Shown here: one piece after another, positions 45,383 through 55,486 of the stretch
Numbering within the stretch: the stretch's first letter is position 1
How the letters are laid out: each line of letters starts with the position of its first letter
NCBI RefSeq assembly: GCF_001638985.1
Contig: NW_017265189.1
Span: 1-64,000, forward strand
Direction: 5' to 3'
Source of the DNA: Phycomyces blakesleeanus NRRL 1555(-)
Lineage: Eukaryota > Mucoromycota > Mucoromycetes > Mucorales > Phycomycetaceae
DNA: 64,000 nt
Position numbers and translations under genes: made by a program
The notes under the pieces: model-generated
What the model was told of the DNA's origin: nothing
The model's database searches: none
The model's input: only the letters and a program-made list of their open reading frames with translations

Positions 45383-47963
45383 ATGGATGTGTTCTCGATC
45401 CTATGGCAGTTCCTGTGCATGTGGGTTGTCATCTATGCATTTGTATTCCTCGTTAAATTCTATACAACCGAGAAAGTAAGAATTTTGTCCACTAAACTTG
45501 TTTCTCTTCTTTAATTCCATTGGAAAAGAAGGAGGAATGGGAAAAAGAGAAGAAAAGAGAATAGCATGGTGCTCATCATGCATTAGGATGCCAAACGGAA
45601 ACCTTATCCCCCATCAGCCATCAGTCTTTTACCAACCTTCTCTACCGGTCATGGAACTGACACCGACACTGACTGCGACTTTGATGACGATCGACGAAAT
45701 CCAAATACCCCTCTAGTCGAACGAGATCAGTGGTCTATCAAACCATTCCAGATACGCTACACCACCCAAAACTTCAATCGACTTTTTGCAAAAATGACCC
45801 GTGCTGCACCACGATTTTGGAACTGGTGGTTTACAATTGGTACTCTGGTGGCCTGTGCTTTAATGGTAGCAGGTGTAGTAGTGATCGGATTAGCAGCATT
45901 TAGAATCCTCAGTGGTCTTTACCACGCAATCCTACCTGCACCTGAAACTAGTCATCGAGTAAAAAGAGATTTAGGAGATGATCAAGTGTTTTTACCAATG
46001 GTGAGTTTTCTTTCTATTTATTTTTTAACAAGAAAAATAAAAAAGGATTAGAAAATAAGCTTTTATTGATATTATAATTAATCATTGGAAATCAATATAT
46101 TAGATACCGGGAGTAACACTTCCCATGTCCCATCTTGGATATTACCTGTTTGCATTACTATTCTGTGGTTTAATTCACGAAGCTGGACATGCAATTGCAT
46201 CTTATAGGTAAGCACACATTGGACTCAAATAGAGATAGAGAGGGAGAGGTTCTTTATCATTATCATCATTTTCTGTTAAAAGAAAAGAGAAAGTTAGAAT
46301 GGATATAGTGAATATTGTGATTGTTATATATATATATATATTGTATCTAAATAATATATATATATATACAAAAATACATATCCAGTGAGAAAGTTCCTAT
46401 TCAGAGTGCTGGTGTTTTTGTATATTATCTCTATCCAGGTGCATTTGTCAATGTACCTGACCAGCCCCTTCAATTGCTTTCTCCTTTCCGCCAACTCAAG
46501 ATTGTGTGTGCCGGTGTGTGGCACAATGCGATTCTATATCTTTTGACACTTTTGTTTTTGTCGGGTGGTCTCAAGGCAGGCCTTCTGCTGTGTGGCTGGA
46601 AAACGTTAGAAGGTTTGGGAGGTGTGAGTGTAGTGGATGTCAGAAGTCTGTCTCCACTTGCGACCCACCTATCGACATCTTCTGTAATATATCGACTGGA
46701 TGATCATCCACTTGACAATAATATAATCGATTGGAACGATTTCTTACTCTTTGATCAAGGAAGGCACAGACCCACTCAGGGATTCTGTACAGAGAAATAT
46801 CTTGACAATCTTGGTAAGTGTCTTTGTGTTTATTATCACTATTGTCTATTCTTTGGATAGATAGATATTGATTAAACATCTTTTATGTGTTCTCTTTACT
46901 TATTTTTTTTTTGTATACAGGCCTTGAGTGTTGTGAAATTAATGATGACACACCCTTTGGAAAATCACCAAACGAAACCCTGTCATGTTTCCAAGACTTT
47001 AAATCAGCCTTGGATCTTAAAAAGGTTTGTTAACTACACTTATCTTTATACAATTAATTAATTGAATGTATATTTTTTAAATAAAATAAAATAAAATAAA
47101 TATATAAATAAATATATAAATTGCTTGTTTTTATTGGGTAAAATCATACAGCCTGAGGATCTTGTATGCTTGCCTGCTCTAGAAATACTTGCTTCTCGGG
47201 ACAGAAAGAGGTGTACGAGTGACAATGAATGTGAAACCAAATGTATAACACCATATATGCCCTCTACTGGTGGTCAAATTGTACGGATCTATGCCAGGAT
47301 GCCTAGCTGGGTACAGGGACCTCCTGAAGAACTTGACAAGGTGTTTTTATTTGAGGGTGAATTGGTTGATATATGGGAAAGTGGTAAGTATTATGGGTAT
47401 GAGTATTATCCTCTATTGATCTATTGATCTATTGATCTAATTATAAAAAATTGCCTAAATCTTATCCTTTCTTCTCCCTCCTTTACTTTTATAGTCAAGG
47501 TTGGAATTCTACAGCCTCGATTCTGGATACTGCCTGCATCTATACCTCATATTCTAGAATTATTACTGAGGTAAATATAACTTATACGCATGTCTGTCTG
47601 TGACTGAGAGCATGAAATCTTGTGTATCTTTAATATCTAACCTTTTATTTACTTGATGTACGTATGAAAATAATAACAATGAAAATAATAATAATTAGAT
47701 ACGTGTCGTCTTTTACTCTGGCCCTTGCCCTTCTCAATATCTTGCCTGCTTTCCGACTGGACGGAGAATTTGCCTTGGGGCAAATCCTTGTCTTGTTACT
47801 GCGCTCAAATCATGGTCCAGTAACGACCCGGACTGGGGACACCCAGCGCTACACCCGGGGTGTTCTTGCAGTAATAGTTAAAGGAACTTCTATTGTAGTT
47901 GGATTTGTGATCATTGGTAGTATCATTCTGGGTGTATTCAATGGGCTTTCGGGAGACTTTTAA
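45383..47963 (+). CDS. site-2 intramembrane metalloprotease (S2P/MBTPS2)
   Basis: A Golgi multi-pass zinc protease that cleaves membrane-bound transcription factors such as SREBP. Eight exons (45383-45475, 45587-46000, 46104-46207, 46386-46813, 46921-47024, 47152-47383, 47495-47570, 47699-47963) give 571 residues. The N-terminus is a membrane segment. [16 protein letters not shown] and [10 protein letters not shown] precede another. The zinc motif HEAGH sits in [14 protein letters not shown], and [20 protein letters not shown] and VCAGVWHN follow. A Cys-rich lumenal region ([16 protein letters not shown]) comes next. The second metal motif [16 protein letters not shown] is in the last exon. 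Both catalytic motifs are intact. Fungi with SREBP use S2P or alternative proteolysis; this gene argues for the S2P route here. Confidence 0.97.
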
Positions 47964-48596
47964 CAATAAGTAAAAAAAAACAATCCACCTTTTCTCTCTC
48001 TATATATATATATATTTACAATTTCTCATTTGTGCATGTATCCACTTCTTTTACACTGTTCATCTGGAAACCATTCCTTTTTATTGGCTTCATTTCTTTT
48101 TGTCGTTGTTTCTGTTACTGTTATTATTCCTGTTATTGATTCTTATATTCTATATAAATGTTCTGAATCTACCAACTTCATCAATTCATCAATTTCATTA
48201 ATCTATATATTACAAATTTGTATACAATTATGTCTATTGAATGATAGGCGAGGAAAATGTCGCACAAGGTTGGCTAAATATAGGTTGGCGTACACAAAAA
48301 TATATAATCATTTCTGACGTGTAATACTGTTACTTGGCATCGATCTTCCTCCCTCTCCCTTATACACAAAAAGATATATATATATATATATATAAGAGTA
48401 CAATAGAAACCTATTTAGGTTCAAAAAATAACATAACATAAAATAAAATAAAATAAAATAGGATCTTTGCACAACAAGCAAGAGGCCAATCTCTTGAATC
48501 ACTCTTCTCCCTTTTCTTTATAACATTTCCTTCTCTGTATTATAGAACCCCCAAAAGAAGAACAAGTTTACCCACACCCGTATATACATACATACA
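47964..48596. other. S2P 3' region and ERD2 promoter
   Basis: AT-rich spacer with (AT)n runs near 48002 and 48377 and an ATAAAATAAAATA tract near 48435. No gene seen. Confidence 0.5.
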
Positions 48597-49602
48597 ATGA
48601 ACTTGATTCGATTGGTTGCAGACATGATGCATTTGGCATCCATCATCATTCTCTTATTGAAGATTAAGAAATCAAGATCATGTTCAGGCATGTCAATACT
48701 TGTTGTTGTTGTTGTTTAAAAGAAAAGAAAAGAAGACAATTAACATACTTTGTTTTATTTAAATACTTCTAGGCATATCCCTAAAATCTCAAGCTCTTTA
48801 TGCAATCGTCTTTCTCACACGGTACCTAGACCTCTTTACCGACTTTGTCTCAGTCTACAATTCATGCATGAAGGCATTTTTTATTCTGTCTTCACTCTAT
48901 ACGGTTTACCTGATAAAAATCAGATACAAGCCATCATACGACGCGACACTTGATACCTTTAGAATCGAGTATCTTTTGGGTGGATCAATTATTCTTGGAC
49001 TGGTGTTTACTTCCAAATACACTATAATCGAAGTAATGAAGAACTCTTTATTGATACATGCATGCATTTTTGGTTTACAAATTACAAATTACAAATTAAT
49101 TAATTAATACTAAAACTTTATTCTTTACAAGGTACTCTGGTCATTCTCTCTTTGGCTGGAATCTGTAGCCATTCTTCCTCAATTGTTCATGTTGCAAAAG
49201 ACAGGAGAAGCAGAGACGATTACGACACATTATCTGTTTGCACTTGGTGCATACCGCGGTCTTTACACAATAAATTGGATTTATCGTCATTTTTATGAAA
49301 AGCACTCCACTGATTGGATTGTGTGGGCAGCTGGTATTCTTCAGACTGCGCTGTACAGTGATTTCTTTTATATTTACTATAATAAGTAAGTACCAAAAAA
49401 AATTTAAAAAAAAAATTATGTGAATCTGTATAATAAATACACTTTACATTATACTGATACTTCTATTATCTAGGGTCATCAAAGGTGCCAAGTTTGAATT
49501 ACCAAAGTATGTATATCATATTGTGCTTTTATTTTTAAATGTTTATTTATATTAAAGAATAGTAATACTAAAGCTTCTTCCTTTTTATATAGAATGGTCT
49601 AA
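48597..49602 (+). CDS. ERD2: KDEL/HDEL receptor Erd2
   Basis: A seven-helix Golgi receptor that retrieves escaped ER residents by their C-terminal (K/H)DEL signal. Five exons (48597-48687, 48773-49032, 49132-49385, 49474-49506, 49593-49602) give 215 residues, the family length. Motifs: [106 protein letters not shown], and GAKFELP at the C-terminus. Intron 1 begins with GC (GCATGT), required to keep the conserved SGISLKSQ reading. The last exon encodes only the end of Lys plus Met-Val and the stop. Confidence 0.98.
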
Positions 49603-50482
49603 TTGAAACAAACAAGATATTATATATAAAAAAATACCAATTATACTTTACATACACATTACTTGTATAGTCGTGTATCTATATACACCCACCCGCTCAC
49701 TCACTCACGCTAATATAAAGTATGTAAATAAAAATCTGGAACAACTGTTTTATAATCACGTCAATAAACGAACAATTCACCAACCAAAAAAAAATCGAGT
49801 GGCTTGAACTTATTTTAGACTATCAGGAAAATATGAATTTAAATATTATTTGGCTATATATATACTGAATAGCTTGTATTTTATTTTAGATTTTATAAAG
49901 GCCAAAAATGAAATAAATCTTTTGATATCGTCTGGGTAAAGAAGTATTCGAATTAATTGATATTCTTGTTACTTACCAGTTATAAGGGTCCCAAGTTAAG
50001 CAGGGATTCATACAATTGAATATAAAATATAAAATATAAAAAATAGTACATCTTTAAATCAAGCGCCTTTTGTAACTAAAAGATGTGTAGCATGAATTAG
50101 CAAAAAATCTATCTCAAACATTTTGATTCATTTACTGTAAGAACAATAGAAATAAAAATTATATGCATGTCATTCATAGGTCATTTTTCATACTCATTTT
50201 TATTTTATTTTATTTTTCTTTCTTCCATTTGTTCTTCATTCCCATTGCTGTTCTTCAGTGGTCTGATTTTTCCTTTATAGTTACTGTTACTGTTACTGTT
50301 ATTGTTACTGCTACTGCTACTGCTACTGCTATTATATTTCTTCTTCTTCTTCTACTCCTACTCCTACTTTTTTCTTTTCTTTTCCATTTTTCTTTATATT
50401 ATATTTCTTATTATAGCTATTATTTTGTTCATACTTCATAAACACTTTCATATTTCTATACTTTATTTTATTGATTGTTGCT
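49603..50482. other. intergenic ERD2 to PKA-R
   Basis: 880 bp, AT-rich. (TACTGC)n-like and (TTC)n runs at 50283-50360 lie close to the PKA-R start and probably in its 5' UTR or promoter. No gene seen. Confidence 0.5.
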
Positions 50483-51814
50483 ATGGAATCCTTCGAAGAC
50501 CGTCGCCCATCTTCCCCAAGCGCAGAACGTGCAGTGCCCGATGAATACCACACCCTATTAAACGAATTGAATCGACATGTTCATCAAGAACACCCTAAAG
50601 ATATCATTCAGTTCTGTATAGACTTTTTCAAAGAGAAACTTGAGAAACGTAAAAGAGGATCAATCAGTGGACCTGCATTCGATACACGAGGTAAGATTTT
50701 TTTTCAGAATATATGTATGTTTTTAAGTGTATAAACATTTCTTTCTTTCTTTCTTTCTTTTTGTAGAAGCGTCTCCTATCACTACTACCACCAGTGATGA
50801 GCTGGGTGGTGGTGAAACCCTAAACGTGCCATTTTCCCGAGGAAGACGTACTTCGGTCAGTGCAGAATCCATCCAACCATCCCAGACTCCTCTAAAGAAG
50901 ATTGTGATTCCAAAAGACGCCGAACAGCGGAAACAGATCAGAGCCGCGATCCAGAACAACTTTTTGTTCAAAAACATGGACGACGACCAATACAACGACA
51001 TCGTCAATGCCATGGCCGAAAGAAAGGTTGATGAGGGCCAGATAGTCATCAAACAAGGCGGAGTCGGCGATTATTTCTACATTGTTCAGTCGGGCACCTT
51101 TGATTGTCTGATAAACGACCACAAGGTCACCTCATATGGTCCAGGAGGAAGCTTTGGTGAACTGGCCCTGATGTACAACGCACCCCGTGCGGCCACTATC
51201 ATCGCAACCTCAGACGGCGTGCTATGGGCACTGGACCGAGTGACATTCCGGTCTCTCGTGGTCGAAAACACGGCCAAGAAGAGAATGATGTATGAGCACT
51301 TTTTGGAAGAAGTTCCATTATTCAAATCTCTCAACAAGATTGAACGGCACAAGATTGCTGATGCCCTTGAATCAATTCAATACGAAGACAAGGATGTGGT
51401 TCTTAATCAAGGCGATTACGGAGACAATTTCTACCTCATCGAAGACGGCGAGGCGACATTTTACAAGAAAGGCAAGGATGGCAAAGAACGTATGGTCAAC
51501 AAAGCTATCAAGGGAGACTATTTTGGAGGTAAAATTTTAATCGATAAGAAGAAGAGGGATTATCTATATAGCTCTGCTTATGAGACAATAATCATAACAA
51601 CATACTTTTATGTGCATTCATTAATTTTTTCTTGTATCCGTATGCACATTTAATAGAACTTGCTCTCATCAATGACCGTCCTCGTGCAGCAACTGTGGTT
51701 GCAAATGGTAGATTGAGATGTGCTACTCTAGGCAAGAATGCTTTCACAAGACTTCTTGGACCTATCATGGATATTCTCAAGAGAAACTCACCAGAAGATC
51801 ACCCAGAGCAATAA
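50483..51814 (+). CDS. cAMP-dependent protein kinase regulatory subunit
   Basis: Cytosolic inhibitor that holds PKA catalytic subunits inactive until cAMP binds. Three exons (50483-50690, 50767-51528, 51657-51814) give 375 residues. An N-terminal docking/dimerisation helix pair (YHTLLNELNRHVHQEHPKDI and onward) comes first. The inhibitor segment is GRRTSVSAES, that is RRxS with a phosphorylatable serine, so this is a substrate-type (RII-like) subunit. Two cyclic-nucleotide domains follow, with phosphate-binding cassettes FGELALMYNAPRAATI and GELALINDRPRAATV. Both keep the essential Glu and Arg. Intron 2 falls exactly within the second cassette (G/E). Mucoralean fungi often have several paralogues; which one this is cannot be told here. 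Confidence 0.97.
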
Positions 51815-52741
51815 TGTATATATATATATATATACATATATGCATATATAAAAGATTACTAGAAAAATATAAGAAGAATATTATAATTGCCATCTACTTG
51901 TACTTGTATTTGTACTTCTTCTACTTTTACTTCTTCTTCATAAGTTATCCCTCTCTCTCTATTTTCCCCCCTTTCCTCTCCCTTTATTATAATTGTATTT
52001 GTATTTTCTTTTCTCTTTTCTCTTTCCATTGCTTTCTCTCTCTCTCTCTTTATTTCAAATATATATATATATATATATATATAATAAATCATAATCACTG
52101 TAATTTACATATAAATATTATTACTATTTTTTATGAAAGATGTATTACAGACTTTTGTAGCATATTTAAAACAAAAACAAAAAGACACTTGACCAGGAAT
52201 TCATATTGCCTTGGTTTTTATATTCTTTATGTTTAAAGCAGTGTGATTTTAACTCCAGATAGTTCTTCCTTTTGGATACGAGAAACTATCTACAGATTAC
52301 GATATATACCCATCTTTTTCTCTCTCTTTCTTAAAGAAGATGGTGCACCATGCCAGATGGTATAAAGAGATAGAGGTATATAGTGAGTCATAAGCTTTGA
52401 CTTTCTTTCTTTCTTTCTTTCCTTGCTTGTCCAGAGCCCGGATCACAATTCTATTGAGCACATTTATTATTATTATTATGATTGAAAGAAAAAGCAAATG
52501 TTATCAATAGCATGGTTTGGATTTTTCTTTTCTTTGTTGGGAAATTTGAAAACCGACCCGTCAACTTGCGTTCGGTAAGTTACACATGCATTTGACGGCA
52601 AGGAAACACAAGACTTACGTAACCAAGGCAACGTTTTACTATCTTTTACTTTTTTACTTTTTACTTTACATCTATATTTAGACTTGACCTTTTCCCTTTT
52701 TTTTCCCTTCTTTGTCTCAATCTCGTAATTAAGCATCTATA
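51815..52741. other. intergenic PKA-R to ataxin-3
   Basis: No gene seen. (AT)n runs at 51816-51850 and 52057-52083, a CT-rich tract at 51948-52050 and a TTTC repeat at 52401-52424. 52540-52620 is relatively GC-rich, with no RNA fold that I could confirm. Confidence 0.5.
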
Positions 52742-54337
52742 ATGGATCTAGTAAAAGACATTCTGTTTGAAAAGGTAAAGAAACAAGAAAAGCATAGTTC
52801 TTGTATATAATGAACAAGAGATTCAAGTTTTACATCTTTTCTTTGAAAAATAATCATAATCATAATAATTACTTATCATCAAAATACTAAATTCAATATC
52901 ATTGTTTGTTTTAGCAAGAAGGAAACCTATGTGCACAGCATGCTCTCAAGTAAAGCTCCTTTTTTTTATTATTTTATTTTTATTGTATTCATTGTGAATC
53001 AAAACCATTGTGCTTATAAGCGTGCGTACACATATATACATACATACATATATTTGAATATTGATATTAATAATGACAATAATATTGAAAGCACAGTGCT
53101 CTCTTGCAAGGTAAGAAATAATAGATATGAAAGATTGACCTGCATGATTATTAGTATTAGTATTATTATTTTATTGATTTATTCTGTTTCCATTTTCTCT
53201 CTCTCTTTATGTATTCATGTGTAAAAAACCAAAAAACCAAAAAAAAAAAGGCAATTATTTCACAGCAGTCGATTTGGCTACTATTGGACAAGAACTCGAT
53301 CGTGAAGAAAGTAGAGTAACTGGAGTGAATGTTAGTGGTAGAACAAGTCAGAATTACGATGATTCTGGATTCTTTTCTATTCAGGTAATAGCAATCATAT
53401 ATACAACATATTGTATGCGTTTATAATTAATGAATTAATTAAATACTGTCTTTGTCAGGTTATCCAAAATGCACTTTGTATTTGGAACCTAAGCTTAGTA
53501 CCATGGCTTTCTGAAGAAGCAAGTGATGCAAGGGAACATCCAGAGTAGGTCAAGAATAATAAGAAGAGAAAAGACAGATTATGGCGGTGAATATGATGTA
53601 TTATTGAAAATATAAGACAAGATGAGATAAAGAAAAAAAAAGGGATAGTACAGCTATATGGTCTCAGGGACAAGGAAATAATTTACGGGCGCTGTGTGTG
53701 TGTGTGTGTGTTTTCTTTTTAGAAAGGAAGCTGCCTACATTTGTAACTTGAATCAACACTGGTAAGCTCAAAATCCCTGTTTTACTACTGCCTTTATCTT
53801 GAACATGGTTTGAAAATCCAAATATGTAAATATTTATATTTTGTGTACAAAGGTTTACATTACGCAAATTCTCTGTGCCTTGGAGATGGTACAATCTAAA
53901 CTCTACGCAATCTGCACCTATACATCTCAGTGAGACATATCTTGGTTTATTGCTACAACAAATTCAGAATGAAGGTAAGCAGCCCAAATAATAATAATAC
54001 TAATACTAATAATAATTCTGATAATCTCTTGTGAAAAAAAAAAGGTTATTCTGTGTTTGTTGTGAGAGGATCACTTCCAGATTGTGTAGCTGATAGACTT
54101 GCAATTACGTTACCACGCCCACAGAAATCAACCCAAGACAAGAAAAAGACATTAGAAGCCTTCTCAGGACAAGGTTACTCACTCAATGGTCCCACAACCA
54201 TTCCAGGCCTCCCAGAGGGCGAAGACGAAGACGAAGAAGTCCAATTGGCCAAAGCAATTGAGGCCAGTCTACAAACCTCTCAAACCCAGTCTGTGGATGA
54301 GCTTCGAAAGAAACGACTAGCACGATTTGGTGGATAG
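52742..54337 (+). CDS. ataxin-3-like Josephin deubiquitinase
   Basis: Cysteine protease that trims ubiquitin chains in protein quality control. Eight exons (52742-52774, 52915-52949, 53097-53110, 53251-53384, 53459-53544, 53723-53761, 53853-53974, 54045-54337) give 251 residues. The Josephin domain spans about residues 1-180 with the catalytic triad visible: Cys in QEGNLCAQHALNALLQGNYF, His in NLNQHWFTLRKF and Asn in RWYNLNS. One ubiquitin-interacting motif follows (EEVQLAKAIEASLQTS). No polyglutamine tract is present; human ataxin-3 is longer, with two to three UIMs. Exon 3 is a 14-nt microexon encoding part of ALLQG. The short C-terminus ends RKKRLARFGG. Confidence 0.96.
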
Positions 54338-54960
54338 ACTGGGATACTTTTAACTCATTAAATATTATTATTATTATTTCCCTGTAAGCTATAGGAGTAG
54401 ATTTAACTCATGATCTAGAAAGAATTGTTTTTGGATCACTATTTATATTCCCAAGAACCATAGAGCATTAGAAATCATCAAGTCAATACACACTTACATA
54501 CATGTTTTACTATAAAAGGTTGCCTTAATTGCAAGCATTTATGCTGTAAGAAAAAGCTTGGACCATCCGAGGTAAAGGGATGATAGATTGCACTGGTAGT
54601 TTTTGCAATTAGTCTAATATAAGCACGTACATACATACAGAAGTATAGAAGAAAACAAGATTGTATCCCCTTGAATAACCCAACATTATCGTTCAATTAC
54701 TGCTTGTCACTTTACCCTATCATATTCTATAGAGTCTTTCCTTGCACCATTTCATTAAGCAAACTCATCAAACAATTAAAAATGCACAAAGACAATTTTT
54801 TTAAAAACGGTGACTTTAATGATGAAGAAAAAAAATGCTATGATTAAAACCTAGGACAGCTATGCATTTGATGATAAACAAAAAGGGGGACCATATCATG
54901 ACTATGCTAAGTATTATGCTGGAGGATGAAATGAAAGCAACTGGGTGCGGCTTTGTTATT
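54338..54960. other. intergenic, tail to tail
   Basis: Shared 3' region of the ataxin-3-like gene and the minus-strand His-rich gene. No gene seen; the frames here are weak. Confidence 0.5.
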
Positions 54961-55314
54961 TTAGTGGCCAGAGTTCTGGGAGACACTGTTCTTGACACTG
55001 TTGTCGCTGGCAATACCACCCTTGAAGAAGTTGTTGAGTGCACCGCTGACATTACCCTCATTTCCGACATCCTTGACGGACTGCTTGGAGTCGTGGTGCT
55101 TGGACTCGTGGTGCTCGGGCTCGTGGTGCTCGGGCTCGTGGTGCTCAGGCTCATGGTGGACGGGAGGAGGAGGAGAGTGGTGAACTGGAGGAGGAGCAGG
55201 GTGGGAGACACCCTTGTCATGGGCATGGGCCTTTTGCCATCCGGGACCCCAGGGAGCAGCTTGGGCGGTGGCAGCGAAGATGGCAACAGCAGCGAGGATA
55301 GAGGTGAACTTCAT
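54961..55314 (-). CDS. small secreted His-rich protein with HHEPE repeats
   Basis: Single exon, 117 residues. A strong signal peptide (MKFTSILAAVAIFAATAQA, cleavage likely after AQA) starts it. The mature part has a Pro/His stretch (PPPVHHSPPPPVHHEPEHH) built of four HHEPE-like units and then HHESK and HHDSK, followed by a Ser/Asn-rich tail with a short hydrophobic FFKGGIA. Clustered His with acidic residues suggests binding of Zn, Cu or Ni outside the cell or in the wall; this is inference from composition. The gene is GC-rich compared with its flanks, as often seen in highly expressed genes. No homologue is recognised. Confidence 0.88.
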   Translation of the reverse strand: MKFTSILAAVAIFAATAQAAPWGPGWQKAHAHDKGVSHPAPPPVHHSPPPPVHHEPEHHEPEHHEPEHHESKHHDSKQSVKDVGNEGNVSGALNNFFKGGIASDNSVKNSVSQNSGH

Positions 55315-55475
55315 GGTTGATGATTAAGTAAGTAACTTTTAGGGGTTTATTTTGTTTTTCCTTTTGGATTGGAAGTGGGTTTTCGACTTGTGAGAAGAAG
55401 AGAGTAAGAGAGAAGAGAGAGAGAGAAAGAGATGCTTGAGTGGATGAGGATAGAAAGAAGAAGGCAGATGTTGGT

Positions 55476-55486
55476 CTTTATATACC
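55476..55486 (-). promoter_or_regulatory. TATA box of the His-rich gene
   Basis: On the minus strand the string GGTATATAAAG lies about 165 bp upstream of the start codon, followed by a pyrimidine-rich transcript leader (GA-rich on plus at 55390-55435). Among the genes in this window it is the clearest TATA box, consistent with regulated strong expression. Confidence 0.6.

Noticed and set aside
49970..50015. Possible 5S rRNA fragment (AAGTTAAGCAGGG-like string)
   Set aside because: Only about a dozen bases resemble 5S rRNA; flanks do not match and no promoter elements are visible.
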